From Eleginops maclovinus (taxonomy: Eukaryota > Chordata > Actinopteri > Perciformes > Eleginopidae), in contig NC_086371.1 of NCBI RefSeq assembly GCF_036324505.1, forward strand, positions 2,623,501-2,687,500: 64,000 bases of DNA. The letters run 5' to 3'. The position numbers and the translations under genes were made by a program. Under the pieces are notes generated by a model, which saw nothing but the letters and a program-made list of their open reading frames with translations, searched no databases and was not told the DNA's origin. Positions 26,255 through 38,359 of the stretch are shown here, piece by piece; within the stretch, counting starts at the first letter, position 1; every line of letters starts with the position of its first letter.

Positions 26255-26790
26255 GAATTAAACAAATAGAGTGGTGCAGGAATGAGTCATCAAACCCACA
26301 CATGAGTCTGTTTGCGATTTAAAAGTGTGCATGAACAGCTATATTGTTATTATCATTATTATTAGAGGGGAGGTTCACACATTTTAAAGTCAGTCCCAAG
26401 AGTGAGGACTTATATTTACAGGAAGACCCTTAAGTTAGCATCTCCCTGATTCCCTTGACAAAAAAATAATGGATTTTTTCATTGATTTTTGGATTTTTCG
26501 CAGGACAAATATCTGGTAATATCTCAGCTTTAGTCCACAGACGTTATTTCAGGCTTTTGATGAAAAACGCATAGAAACCATTGACTTCCAGATGAGGAAA
26601 ACAAAAAGGGTTAAAAGGCTGACTCATTTCAGGGTTTTAGGACTCATTCACACAAGGGTAATAAGAAAAACTCATTCAAATAAGTCAATGGTTTCTATAA
26701 TGTGTTTTTGGTTAGAAGCCCCGAAATTAGGTCTATGCTAAAGAATAGCTGGAGAGATTTTCACTTTTCTTTCCTAGGAAATACAATACG
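26255..26790 (+). mobile_element. Dispersed element relative without a 72-bp array, copy 2 of the direct pair
   Basis: It has GAGTGGTGCAGGAATGAGTC at about 26271 in forward orientation. The same block then appears inverted (GCTGACTCATTTCAGGGTTT, GGACTCATTC) near 26.62 kb. It continues with TTTTTGGTTAGAAGCCCCGA, ATTAGGTCT and GCTGGAGAGATTTTCAC, then AATACAATACGTCAG, matching the left flank of the 5.6- and 38.8-kb copies. The array and right flank are absent. Confidence 0.65.
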
Positions 26791-27870
26791 TCAGACTGTT
26801 GAACAGAAGCATCTATGAGGCATACAAACAGCTGACTAAACAAACCATCACAACGCCGACACAGGTCCAAGTTTAGCTTCGCGGCGGGGGATGCACAGCC
26901 ACACATTTGTGATGCTCTTCAGGATTCAAAACAACACAACCTGTGGTCTTCAGAGTGCAATACTGCATTCAAAGTGACCATTCACTCTGTGTTACTTGGA
27001 CTAGTTTCCTTCCGTCACTGGAGCTACACAGAGAGGAGTTGTGGCTTATATCCATGTAGAAAATAACTTTACAGCCACGGCCAAACATATCGCTCTACTA
27101 CTTTGTGCGCAGTCATGTTCCGGATGTATAACATCATCCGGAGACAAGAACAGATCAGACAGAGCGGTATTCACTGTCTGCAGAAGGTCAGCTTATACAG
27201 TCTTGTTCACAACAGCGGTGTGAACCCAAAATGTACATATTCTACCATGATTTCATTGCAACAAACACATCAAAAGGATTTCAAAATCACTACATAACAA
27301 TACAGATGACTTAAGGTCCCAATTATTGCTTCGTTAAGTCCACATAACGTCAAGCAAAGAACGTAACCCCCTGAGACCCATGGGATCGTATATGATCTCA
27401 AATCTCATGTCGTCTTTATAGCGTCATATCTTCGAGCTCGAGACTTGCCGGATTCTTCCTCTAAAACTACAAAATCACAGCACTGAACAACGATGTCAAG
27501 TTGGTCACTGTGAGCCGTTTACTTGCGTTGGTGCCCCTGTGTGTGACATACATCATGTTTAGACCCCAAACAAAAGGGCCTTACTCATGTACAGAAGAAG
27601 TAAGAAGCTTCTAATCACTTCTGGAACAATCCTAACAAATGTGTGCAACCTATTGTGTTGACTGTGTCTTACAGTATGTTGGTTAGCAGTTCTGTTTTAA
27701 TGAAATACGTTAAAAGAATTCAAGGTGCGTTTTTTGATTTATTTTGTTTTATGGCCAAAAATCCCCTAAAATAGTGTACAGAAGTCTTTAATGAGTGACA
27801 TATAACATTACCTGAGGTTCTGCTGATTTCTGGGATGTGTACAACTTGATTATAGCTAGATAGATCGATA
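26790..27870. other. Unassigned non-coding DNA
   Basis: No gene or recognised repeat. Small overlapping frames only. Confidence 0.4.
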
Positions 27871-27879
27871 GAATCGGAG

Positions 27880-28192
27880 GATGAAACCCTCTTTATTAGT
27901 CACATACATGCACACAGCAGAGCACACACAGTGAAATTGGTCCTCTGCATTTAACCCATCCTAGTACTAGGAGCAGTGGGCAGCTATCGTGCAGCGCCCG
28001 GGGAGCAATGGGGAAGGGGGATTGGAGGTGTCCGGTGCCTTGCTCAAGGGCACCACAGCAGGGCCTAGGAGGTGAACTGGGACCTCTCCAAGTAGCAGTC
28101 CACTTTCCTTATTTCAAGTCTGTTCGGGGACTTGAACCGGCGACCCTACGATTCCCAGTCCAAGCCCCTACTGACTGAGCCACTGCTGGACA
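27880..28192 (-). mobile_element. tRNA-derived SINE, minus strand
   Basis: Read on the minus strand, the 5' end has A-box-like TGGCTCAGTCAGTAGGGG (28165-28182) and B-box GGTTCAAGTCC (28128-28138), spaced as in a tRNA gene. A body follows with CAAGGCACCGGACACC, CCCCGGGCGCTGCACGATAG and ACTAGGATGGGTTAAATGCA. It shares GTGTCC/GGATGGGT blocks with the SINE at 43.9 kb. No structured acceptor stem is seen, so it is not a tRNA gene. Confidence 0.85.
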
Positions 28193-28194
28193 AT

Positions 28195-29210
28195 AGTGTA
28201 AAAAATGACAATTTACTCAGCAAAAAAACTAAATATACATAAACGGAAATGTCCTAATGTGGGTCTCAGAAGGTTAAAATGCTGGTTTTCTGAATGGAAA
28301 TTGGATCGATCAGGGATAAGCTAACACTGTATTGTCATGTGACATATATAAAGCAGCAATTTTATTCATCATGCCAAACACAGTTTATAATTTGCATACA
28401 TTTACTCTAAAGCGTTGATTTTCGTCCAATATCTGAACAAATATGAGGTGCGGTAGACCTTAATATCAGAGAGTTGGAGCTCAGCAGATAACCCCCACAC
28501 ACCAGAACTCAGGCGCTGTTTTCATGAGCGCAGTTTTTTTTTAGATCACAGGGTTTTCTGTCCTCACACACACCAAGGGAACAAGCCTGAAGAGCGCTTT
28601 TACCAGGAGGCGTTGTTGAAGAGGGTTTTTTCTCATGGACAGATAAAAACGTCTCCTTTCAGTGTAACACCGTCCCCCCCATTGTCCTCGCCTGTGTTAG
28701 AGAGGGTGGTAACAAGAGGGAAGTCTGGCAGCTAAAAGCATTCCTGCAGGGTCGTCCTCATCGCCTCGCCACTCTCACTCATTGGTCGTTTGTTTGCAGA
28801 GGAACTCTCAGAGTGTATCCTCCTGATTTTATTGGACACCTTTATTGTTTTTGGTCTCGGTGTGGACACGGATGCTGGATGCTTTAATTAAAAGTGTTGG
28901 ACAACATCCCACAGGGTTTAGGGGGCGGTGGGGGACAGTTGATGTGCCCTTTTGGTCCCATTTAAGTCAGGTGGTCAGATGGATGTGGGGAACATGTGTG
29001 AATCACAGTGAGGCTTTGTGTGGGCAGTAAGAGCCCAATGAGTGCTTTAACAGGGCAGCTCCACACACTGTAAAATGTATTCTATTTTAGGAAACTTAAA
29101 GGGACATCTCGGGAAAATCTCTCTCCAAAACTATCTAAAGCACAAACGGTAAAACAACACATCCCTGTTAAACCATTGGATTCAACAAGCCTTTCAGATT
29201 TGGCTCTCCT
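28195..29210. other. Unassigned non-coding DNA
   Basis: No gene or recognised repeat. Includes GC-rich stretches near 28.6-28.75 and 28.9-29.0 kb. Confidence 0.4.
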
Positions 29211-29214
29211 TCCT

Positions 29215-30095
29215 GTGTCAAATGGACAGCCTCAACAAAAAGCCAATGGGACTTTTCCCTAGGATTCTAGCAGAAAGTAAATCGCAAACAAAGATTAATG
29301 ACAGTTGCTCATTTTGTTCGGCAGGATAATCTCCACATATTAACATCACTTTATCACTTTTAAAGTGAAAAGCAAATATTGAGCTATAAAGGAACTACAG
29401 CACGGTCACATGACTTCACGTCACCACCGCTAAGCTAAAGGAGGCTAATGTTGGGCTATAAAGGAACTACAGCACGGTCACATGACTTCACGTCACCAGC
29501 CGCTAAGCTAAAGGCGGCTAATGTTGGGCTATAAGGAACTACAGCACGGTCACATGACTTCACGTCACCACCGCTAAGCTAAAGGAGGCTAATGTTGGGC
29601 TATAAAGGAACTACAGCACGGTCACATGACTTCACGTCTCCACTGCTAAGCTAAAGGAGGCTAATGTTGGGCTATAAAGGAACTACAGCACGGTCACATG
29701 ACTTCACGTCACCACCGCTAAGCTAAAGGAGGCTAATGTTGGGCTATAAAGGAACTACAGCACGGTCACATGACTTCACGTCACCACCGCTAAGCTAAAG
29801 GAGGCTAATGTTGGGCTATAAAGGAACTACAGCACGGTCACATGACTTCACAGTCACCACCGCTAAGCTAAAGGAGGCTAATGTTGGGCTTTAAAGGAAC
29901 TACAGCACGGTCACATGACTTCACGTCTCCACCGCTAAGCTAAAGGAGGCTAACGTTGGGCTATAAAGGAACCACAGCACGGTCACATGACTTCACCTAA
30001 AGGTGGCATTGGGCATTATGACGTTTAGTCGTCATTTAAACACTTGTTAGCAACCATCATGCTGAATTTCACCAGTAGGGTATGGCACCTCCCAC
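29215..30095 (-). mobile_element. Dispersed element carrying the third 72-bp array, minus strand
   Basis: On the minus strand the left flank reads CCCTACTGGTGAAATTC and then GACGACTAAACGTCATAATG (about 30090-30010). This matches CCCCACTGGTGAATTT and GACGACTAAACGTCATCACG next to the single unit at 38.9 kb. The right flank has GTGGAGATTATCCTGCCGAA and CCCATTGGCTTTTTGTTGAG (29215-29345). The far-left part seen in the 5.4- and 38.4-kb copies is missing, so this copy is truncated. Confidence 0.65.
29384..30000 (-). repeat. 72-bp tandem array C, about 8.5 units, inverted
   Basis: GGAACTACAGCACGG starts at 29391, 29463, 29535, 29607, 29679, 29751, 29823, 29896 and 29968, where the last reads GGAACCACAGCACGG. 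One unit is 73 bp (CACAGTCACC), and compensating single-base indels occur in unit 2. It is the reverse complement of arrays A and B. Confidence 0.95.
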
Positions 30096-31985
30096 ACAGG
30101 GTCCTGCATTTCCCATAAAGCCCTTTTTAATTATTACCAATAAATGAACCCTTAGAGCCACATATATCAAACTCCACACCTCAAGTAGGCTATGTACAGT
30201 ATGCTAACTTGTGTTATGAATTTAAAGTATATTCAACTGTTTTCAAAGATTGAGATGCAAAAAGTAGCTTCTAATTATTGCTAATGAGCATTATTAATGA
30301 CAGAGCCCCTTCTACTGTACACAACGTGATATTTCACATGCTGTGTGGTAGGCCTAAGACGACGGCAGCTTAAGGTGTTTTATTTTTTTACAGTGTGCTC
30401 TCCATTGTGCTGCGCCTCCACACATAAAAAGTTTCTCTGCTTCAATTTGTGCCAATCTGACTTTGGAGAAGGGGAAAATATGTTCTTTCTCCACGGTGAT
30501 CCGTCTTCAAAGTGGGCCTGTGTGCACCGAGGAGGGGAGGGAGGGGGGGGGGTGATAAGTGTTGTGGATGTAGCAAATTTGAATACAATGACATAAAATA
30601 AAGCTGCTTGTCATGCTCGGCGGTTCTGCTCCGGCGGGCCTTTCCCTTTCTGTCTAAAGCTGCTCGACACAGTTCCGGATTTACCAAATCCTCCGAAGAC
30701 GAAACGAACCCTGTCGCTTCATTGTGTGAGAGCTGCCGTCAAACAACCCCCCCAATCCTCACTCTTTCTCCCCCTCAGTGCAGATGGGGGGGGGGGGCAG
30801 GCAGGGAGTCAGGTTGCAGATTGAGCTTTTAAGCATTTGGGGATTGGTTTCAATTTAATGCGACGGCGTAAAAAAACGAAAGATTCAATTTAAAGTAGCG
30901 GGGGGTCTCTGGGGGTCACCTGGTCGAGAGTGCCTCGAAAATGACAGGGAGAAAGAGAGAGACGCGGGGGGGATAAAGAGATAAGAAGCAGAGCGAGATA
31001 ATTATGTGAAAAGCTGCCATGTTACAGGAAATAAGGGAAATTAAAGTATTATAATTAGTGTTGTCTGTGTTTTGTTCAAGCGATCTGTATCTCCAACTGG
31101 GAACGATTCTAAAAGGCTTAATGAGAAAATAGTTTTATAATTGTTCTCCTCTTGGTTAAACAGTCAGTTTTTTCCCCTCATTAAAGAGTCCCGGATGGTA
31201 TGAAGATTATGATAATAACTTTGAGAAGAAAATGACTTGATAACCTTTCGCTGGTTTAAAAAAAAAACAACATCTGGTTAGACGTGCCACAGAGATACAG
31301 GGAGGGAGAGATGTTCTGAAAACATGTTTTCAAGGTTAAAAAAGAAAGACAGATGTAACAGAAATATCATTCAGGGTGCAGGAGGGCTGTAGAAACATAA
31401 TCACACAACGATTTCAGTCAATAGAAATTAAATATGACGAGCAAAGAGTGAAAAAATCAAATTCCCAGTTGGAAAATCCAAATAAACAAGAGCCTCTTTA
31501 TTTTTAAACCCCTAAATGAAAGTTTAATTTTGATGACTAAAATAAAGATATACTAAAAAGATGTAATTGTATTTTTAGTCAACGTTTAAAGACACTATGT
31601 TTTCTACGTGCACAGAACTTCTCAGAATCATGGTTGCAACCTGTACCTCAAAAGGTAGCCCCGAACACAACGATCCAGGGTCTATTTTCCTCTAAACAAT
31701 AACAAAACAACAGTTCTGTAATGAAGAAGACTTAAAACTAGAGATAAACTATGAATTAATTAGGAAAATATTCGCTGGGGTAATAAAACAAGAGGTAAGT
31801 AGTGGGCTTCAGTTATCAGACCCTGAGGTCGCCCCTCAATCTAAACAAACTCAAACTTCTGGCCTGCAGGATTCAACGCACATTGCGTAGGATCATCTTC
31901 ATCCAGATGCTATAAATTAATATTGGTAAGCGTCGTTAATAAAAAAAAACAAGAAGAGGTGCGCCGTGATTTGACATCTTAGTGA
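30096..31985. other. Unassigned DNA with G-rich tracts
   Basis: G-runs lie at about 30531-30550 (GAGGGGAGGGAGGGGGGG type) and 30785-30805, both potential G-quadruplexes. About 30.98-31.25 kb is repeat-free AT-rich sequence (ATAATTATGTGAAAAGCTGC) that could be regulatory. No gene is supported, despite short frames on both strands at 30.35-30.83 kb. Confidence 0.4.
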
Positions 31986-31989
31986 TTTG

Positions 31990-32890
31990 TAAAGGTGTGT
32001 AAAATTCCCAAAATGAGGCCCCAGGTTTGGTAGAAAGGTTTGAACAGCTTCTGAAAAACAGACAGGTTTTTATTTGTGGTCCTTCTGGGTACATTTAAAA
32101 AGTCTCCACCTCTGTAGTGTTCATACTGCGTCCACCAAACCATACTAATTACGTGGCTCCAGATTTAACACTTTCTCAAATGCCCTTCTAAGTCGTTCAG
32201 GCGGCGTTTCCTACCATCGTCCAGGGCATTTGAATGATTTCAAGGCAACTGTGGTACCAGTACACTGTAAAAACGTAACATCTTACGAGTGTATTTACCT
32301 AATATGCAGTCAGAATATGTCTCTACACTGGGTATAAGACATATAACCTAAGAGGTAACATTGCAGTGAGATATAGGGTCTTTGTCTTTACGTTTGAAAC
32401 AAGTATTCTTGTACATCTTTACTGGAACATCATCAGAAAACAGAACACTTCTGAGCATTTCTGGCTTATTTTGAGACACATAATGTACTGATGCTGGTTC
32501 AAAATAAGTCTTTCCAGTTAAAAACAGGATCTAATCTATCTAAATATCCCATCTTATTTCAAGGAATCTCACCAAGCAAATGTTGACTTGTTCTATTGGC
32601 AGTTTTTTTTAATTAAAAGCAAAAACACCTTGTTTTTATTTTTGTTTTACTTGATTTTGGAGCAGCATTTTTTCCTGTGTAAGCCCGCAAAAGCAGCTCT
32701 GAATTCTGAATCATAAAGGGAGATCTGCATAGGATGACATTCTTTAATTTCTTTTCCCAAAAATTCGATAAATGAGGCCCTTAAGGTTTGGCGGAAAGGT
32801 TCAAACAGCACCTGATGCCGTGTGTTTGTGGTCTTCTTGACTCTCCGATACAAACTTTTCCTGGGTGCTTTTAAAAAGTCCTGCCAACTT
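31990..32890. repeat. Direct pair of 'atgaggcccc' repeats with a short element between
   Basis: AAATGAGGCCCCAGGTTTGG ... GTGGTCCTTCTGGGTACATT (about 32010-32135) is repeated as AAATGAGGCCCTTAAGGTTT ... GTGGTCTTCTTGACTC (about 32770-32885). Between them, 32262-32620 begins CACTGTAAAAACG and holds AAGGAATCTCACCAAGCAAA and TGACTTGTTCTATTGGCAG. These words come from a common fish hAT-type short element. The 121-codon minus frame at 32647-33012 overlaps the second copy and is best explained as repeat. Confidence 0.55.
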
Positions 32891-32899
32891 AAGCTCATT

Positions 32900-34015
32900 T
32901 GAGTGCGAGAGGCGGACGAAGGATGGGGTTGTGGAGGATGTGCATTCAGGTGGAAGGAGCTTGAATCGGACCCAGATGGCTCCGCGATAAAGTGAGCCGA
33001 GCCGACAGCCAAGCAGCAGCAGCGAGCGGCTCACAGAGCGGCGGGCAGAGAGTAATTAAAGGGGTTTCTAAAGGGGCCGTTTGATGTAAAGCTTCCCAGC
33101 AGGACTCGCTTTCGCGACGTGGACGGGAGGAGCGCTAACGTGACGGTTGGCATTAAATCTTAAAACACTTTTATTTGTTCCTGCGCGAGACAAACAAACG
33201 GGAGGCTTTGGAAAACCTGACAGGAATTTAAAAATACTCGGCGGTTTAATTAGGCCGCTGGTGACCCGGGTGAGCTAGGGGCGGGTAAACAGCCTCATGC
33301 CTTTTGGTGTTGTTGTTTGGATGCAGAGCCACCTTTCTCTCAGGTAACCACTCACTTCCTGCACACATTTCAAACAGACGTCTTGGTTTCTGTGGAAGGG
33401 CACCGCTGCTGTTTATCTGCCAGCAATTAGCATGGCAAACGCTCCCGCTCCGGCCTGCGAGACTCAATCAGCGAGTGCATTAGCGGCATAAAGACGACGG
33501 GGGGAGAATGCAAAGAGAAATACACATGACAAGAGAAAGGAGACGAGCTCAGAGAGGAGGAAAGAAGATGTCGAGAGAAACTAAATCAGCCTCAACGCAG
33601 ATGTGCTTACAGTGGGGATGATTAGCTGCAATCTCTGGAGGTGCGTCACGTTATAAGGCAAAGGAGATGATAGGTGGTTGAAGAAACACACTCCTCAATG
33701 TCAGTTTCCGTAATTTATTGACAAGGATGACGACACCCTGAAACAGAGTACAGTAGTATAACAGTATAATATATATATAGTATAATATAATAGTGGAAAC
33801 AGTCTTACATGAATGAGTGGACGAACGTCTCAACTCGAGGCGGAGTGAATGAACAATGTTGAAACTAAAATGGCCGCTCGGCACTACCGGGTCAGAGCAC
33901 GGCATAACCGGGCAGCGCCAGCAGTGACACTGCCCTCTAGTGGCCGGCGATAAACTCTTCAGTGGTGTCGTCCGCATCGCAGGAAATTAATCCTCATCCC
34001 CAAATTTTCTACAAG
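32900..34015. other. Unassigned DNA, CpG-rich near 33.0-33.5 kb
   Basis: 33.05-33.27 kb is CpG-rich and holds GGCGGTTTAATTAGGCCGC, a homeodomain-like core. A short TA-rich tract lies at about 33766-33791. No gene is recognised. Confidence 0.35.
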
Positions 34016-34019
34016 CAAA

Positions 34020-35110
34020 CATGTAATCGGAGCATAACAATTGTAGAAGCAGCGATTTGCAGGTCGGAATACGTCTAAATATATATGTTTTTAGATGTCT
34101 GTGTTGTTTGAAGAGCGTTTAAAGCGGCTGTGATTTACATTTGTTATAATGAAAACGTATCAGATGTGTAATGTGAAAAAGAGGTGATGAATCTATAGAG
34201 GATTATCCACAACTCCCCTCGGATTTAAGGAGGCTTTTATTGCATTTCTGTCAATCCCACTACTTTACTGCTCTGGTTCATTTAATATCCTGGCATTTTC
34301 CAAGCAAGATATGTAAAAGTAAGCTTTACACTTCCTGCTCAGAAGCTGAACATTAGACAGATAAAGTTACAGAGAAGCTGGTGAACAAAGTGGAGCATTT
34401 AGCAGCTAAAATAGATCTAAATACACAACTACTAATTCATTTTCAGGTCAAAATACGTCTAAAAATAAAGGTTTTTTGATGTCTTCGTTGTTTCAAGAGC
34501 GTTTAAAGCGGCTGTGATTTATATTCGTTATTATAAAGACATATCAGATGTGTAATGTGAGAAGAGGTGATGAATCTATAGAGGATTATCCACAACTCCC
34601 CTCGGATTTAAGGAGGCTTTTATTGAATTTCTGTCCGTCCCACAACTTCTCACTGCCCTCGTATTTTTAAAGGAAAAATATGTAAAAATAAGTTGTCCAC
34701 TTCCTGCTTAGAAGCTGAACATTAGACAGATAGAGTCACAGAGAAGCTGGTGAACAAAGTGGAGCATTTAGGGACGGACACAACTATTAATTCATTCATT
34801 TTCAGGTCAAAAAACGTCTAAATATCAACGTTTTTAGACGTCTTTGTTGCTTCCAACCATTTCAAGAGCATTTAAAGCCGCTGTGAATTGCATTTGTTAT
34901 GATACTATTCAGATTTACTGAGCTCATTAGGTGGATTTCTGTCAGTCCCACAACTCCAGGTGACTCACTGCCCTCGTAATTTCCCACAGAAAGACGTAAA
35001 AAGCCTCTTTCTACTTCCTTCTTAGCAGCAAACAGCAGACAGACGCAGTTAGAGAGAAGCTGGGGAACATACTGGAACATTTAGCAGCTCAAATAGGTCT
35101 GGATATGGAC
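34020..35110 (+). repeat. Long-unit tandem triplication, 384 and 369 bp periods
   Basis: AAGAGCGTTTAAAGCGGCTG at 34111 recurs at 34495 and, as AAGAGCATTTAAAGCCGCTG, at 34864. Other shared blocks are GAGGATTATCCACAACTCCC (copies 1 and 2) and AAGCTGAACATTAGACAGAT. AGAGAAGCTGGTGAACAAAG occurs in copies 1 and 2, and as AGAGAAGCTGGGGAACATAC in copy 3. Copy 3 is the most diverged and is shortened around its centre. Confidence 0.9.
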
Positions 35111-35129
35111 ACACACGACTACTAATGAG

Positions 35130-36225
35130 CCATCGTGTTGCTCTGTAACTGCTTCACGAGGAAATAAGCTACCACTAACAACACATCAGCCTCAATGTTG
35201 ACTTCAACTTGTTTCTGTTATCGCCTACATGGTCAGAGTGTGTGTACATCTGATCGTTAGAGTCATAGGAGATGAGGGAGCATGTTCAGGATTGACCTGC
35301 AGCTCTTGTCGTGACTCTATCTATCTATCTATCTGGGAGTTGTAGTGTTGTTGTTTAGGTTGATCTGATTCAATAATACTGGAACACAAACTGGACACTG
35401 GAAGTGATACTACAATACTGAAGGATTAATGAAGGGCATGGCCAACGGAAACAGGAAATACAAAATAAAGTATGCAGGGTATTGTCTTTGGGTGTGCATA
35501 TTTAACTGACTCTTAGATTGGACGTAAACCTCTGATGAATACACGTCTATACTCCCAAAGAAGAGGTGGCACCTAAAGCCTAACCCTAAAGGTTAAGATG
35601 TAAGAAGAGCCGTAAATCTGAGGCCTACTGAAAGGATTCCTCAGAATTCCTAATATCAAACTATGTTAATATATGCAGAAAGTAATACAAAAGAATTCGC
35701 TTAAAAGTAACTTGACATAATACCAAGTCTGGGCTGCAAAATATAGCCTTTTAAACAATTCTGGAGATAAAGTTCTGAGTCACCAAATCCATCGTTGAAT
35801 GAGCTGTGAAGACACAGGTAACAGACCAGGTAACAGGGTCTCTGCGCCCTCAAACCAAAATGCAGATTTTTCCCCGTAAAATGTGAAAGTGATGCAAGGA
35901 AACAATCTCTCTGTTGGTCAGAAAGGGTTTAATGAGTCCAGAGATATGGAGATGGGGTCAGATGTCTGGTCAGACGGCAGAGACAGCTTATGGAGGATAA
36001 ATAGGGGATGGATGTCCGATGGGTCTGCAGGGGGACGAGTGGCAGGCAGCAGGCTGACACTGAGACTGAGATTTCTGATCCTTTCTTTACTCTCCTTTTT
36101 TCTGGAGAGGAAAGTAAAGAAACCGGAGCTCTGGATTTATTTGTTGTTGGAGGTGCAATATATGACTCAGCAGCTTTAAGACATGAAGACACTATTACTT
36201 CCCGCTTCGCTCTGAAGGAGGATTT
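35130..36225. other. Unassigned DNA with a short TCTA tetranucleotide run
   Basis: (TCTA)n is at about 35317-35334. No gene or other repeat is recognised. Opposed frames near 35.9-36.26 kb are not supported. Confidence 0.4.
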
Positions 36226-36229
36226 TCAC

Positions 36230-36470
36230 CTGGAGGTGGGCGGGGCTTCATTTAGACCGTAAGTGACGTGAGCGCCTCGTGCTATATTCTCCTAGAAAAA
36301 CCCTGAAAATAATATTGTTAGCGAATGATTACACACATTTTAAAATGATCTTACTTCAAAATCCTTTTTATGAATCAATTAATCCAAACAGAAGAAGAAG
36401 ATTTAAGTCATGAAATAAGGCGGGGTCCTTTTTCTTTATACTGCATAGTTCAAATGTGTTGTTTAGAACA
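36230..36470 (+). repeat. Partial copy of the dispersed element's 5' segment
   Basis: GAGGTGGGCGGGGCTTCATT, AGTGACGTGAGCGCCTCGTG, TTATGAATCAATTAATCCAA and AGAAGATTTAAGTCATG match in order the segment at 38.36-38.58 kb (GGCAGGGCTTAATTTTGACC, AGTGACGTTAGCGCTTCGTG and so on). Direct orientation, about 2.13 kb apart. Confidence 0.75.
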
Positions 36471-37010
36471 TGTTTGGACAACTAAGGCAATACAAAAGAA
36501 GTCAATTCAATGCCAAAATGAAAAGAACTCTAGCCTGCTGTCATTTCCCTTTAATTCTCACCTCTATCTCTTCTCAAGCGACAGGAGGAGAAAGAGCATC
36601 AGACGCTTCAGAAAGCAATCTGATGGACCGTGAGCGAAAGGTGCTGAACTTCCTGTTTGCTCTCCTGACGGCCGTGTCAGAAACAGGATGTCGAATCGGG
36701 GCCTCGTGTCTCGTTTCCCCCCGACTTCACTCCCACTCCCATCTCGCTGCTCTGTACACACATCTGCCGAGGAAGAACGCGATGCTTTGAATTGCAAAAG
36801 ATGACAAAACTCTCCTTCTGCCCGACTCTGGTGTAACGAAGAAAGCGTGTTTACAAAACGATACGATCTGCAAATGGAGCGGGAAACTCTCCGGGTGAGA
36901 CGGAGTCCAAGAAAAAGAAGAAGTGTGTCTCCAATGGGATGAGCTGAATACAATTATAACCAGGCCTGATTTATTCAACTTAAACACAGTGTTTGCTTTT
37001 GATTAATGGA
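36471..37010. other. Unassigned non-coding DNA
   Basis: Overlapping frames of 87-129 codons on both strands have no recognised domain. CpG content is moderately raised. Confidence 0.4.
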
Positions 37011-37339
37011 TTAAAGGTTTGCTATTATGCACAATATGGCCCCTTTGTGAGGTCACAATGTTCTTTTGGGTTGTGCAACCGTTAGCCACTAACCAACTAA
37101 GGTAAGCCCCGCCCACCTGATCAATTGAATCTCCTCGGAGAGCGCCATTCTGTTTTTTAAACCAATCACGTCTCAGAGGGGGCGTGGCTAGCAGCAGCTC
37201 ATTAGCATTTAAAGCTACAGACTCATAATCAGTACTTTAGGAACAGGGCTGAAACAGAGGGGTTTATGGGATGCTGCGATGATCTGTTTGGTGTTCCAGC
37301 CAATCAGAGACAGGTTCTGCATATATCTGAGACCTGTAA
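37011..37339. mobile_element. Second TTAA-type MITE, diverged, about 330 bp
   Basis: The left end, TTAAAGGTTTGCTATTATGC (37011-37030), matches the left end of the 15.0-kb MITE. The right end, GCATATATCTGAGACCTGTA, is a degraded inverted match. Internal GGAACAGGGCTGAAACAGAG and GGGATGCTGC are the reverse complement of the 15.1-kb internal block. It contains GGGGGCGTGGCTAGCAGCAG, but no 26-bp triplet. Confidence 0.65.
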
Positions 37340-38355
37340 TCTATTGTTTAATATGACCTTCAAGGTTAAACACCCAGTTATTGTTACTGATTCCTTTCCT
37401 GACACTCCTTAAAATGTGTGTCCTCCAGCAGCGTGTCTTTATCACTTCGGTGTGATTCAGTCTCTCTTTCCTCCCATTTACAGTTTTTTTCTTTCCGTTC
37501 TAATATCTCCTTCCCATTCTGTCTTCCTCCTTTTCTCCATTTCCTTTGCTCTTGTCTAAAATTGAGAAGAGAACAGCTGGTAATTGAAGATCATTGTCTT
37601 TCCTCGGGCCCTCAGGATTGGCGTCATCAGCCCTGTTTTTTTCGGCCCTCTCTTTTTGTTTGCGCCCTCTTCATTTTCTTCTTCTTCTCCTTCTCTACCA
37701 TAAACTCCACAAGCTCTTTTTGAAATTGGATTTTCATTTGAGGTGGACCAGGAGCACCCATCGTGTTTATGCCGCGTTCCTCCCATCAATTGGTCTTTCT
37801 CTTTTCTTCACTTCATTTCGGCGCGTTCTCTCCTCTATCTCCTCCTGTGAATTATCTCCCCTCAGACCAGCTCGGACAGCTGCTCCATTTTCCTTCTGAC
37901 GGAGCTTAAATAAATATATATTAAAACTGAAATCCCTCTGTAGTTTGGAGTGGAGCTGAGTGGAAATAGAAGCTGAGAAGATCGTGATCGGGTAGACTGT
38001 GTTCCTGATTCTCTGCTGAAGCACAGGGCGCTCTGACCTTCTTCTACCTGCTGCACAAAGACCTGCACATACACAACAAACTGCTTGGTGTTGACCTGAC
38101 ATCAAGTATGTAATGATGTCAGGTTCACTGGTGATGAAACATGACAACTCTCTAAACACTTTAGGTATGATTGCTTAAAAACAGCTACAAGAAACTAAAC
38201 GTGATTCTTTCCAGTGCTATTACTTTCCCTGTGTTCCTTTCTTTCTCAGAGGGAACTGATTTCATGGATTACATCAATGCATTACTAGAGAGGTGCCGTG
38301 TCCACTGTGTCGTGGTTAGGGTTTTAAAGTTCAGCTCCGCTCTGATGCAGTGCTT
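37340..38355. other. Unassigned non-coding DNA, pyrimidine-rich
   Basis: 37.4-37.85 kb is strongly T/C-rich on the plus strand, giving Ser/Phe/Leu-rich frames of about 100 codons with no family match. The 130-codon minus frame at 37767-38159 is likewise unsupported. Confidence 0.4.
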
Positions 38356-38359
38356 TCAC

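Noticed and set aside
32647..33012. A 121-codon minus-strand frame that reads like a basic protein
   Set aside because: Most of it overlaps a dispersed repeat that is also present at about 32.0-32.13 kb, so the reading is repeat-derived.
36564..38159. Several frames of 100-130 codons on both strands
   Set aside because: They overlap each other on opposite strands in biased (T/C-rich or CpG-rich) sequence, with no conserved words, so none can be preferred.
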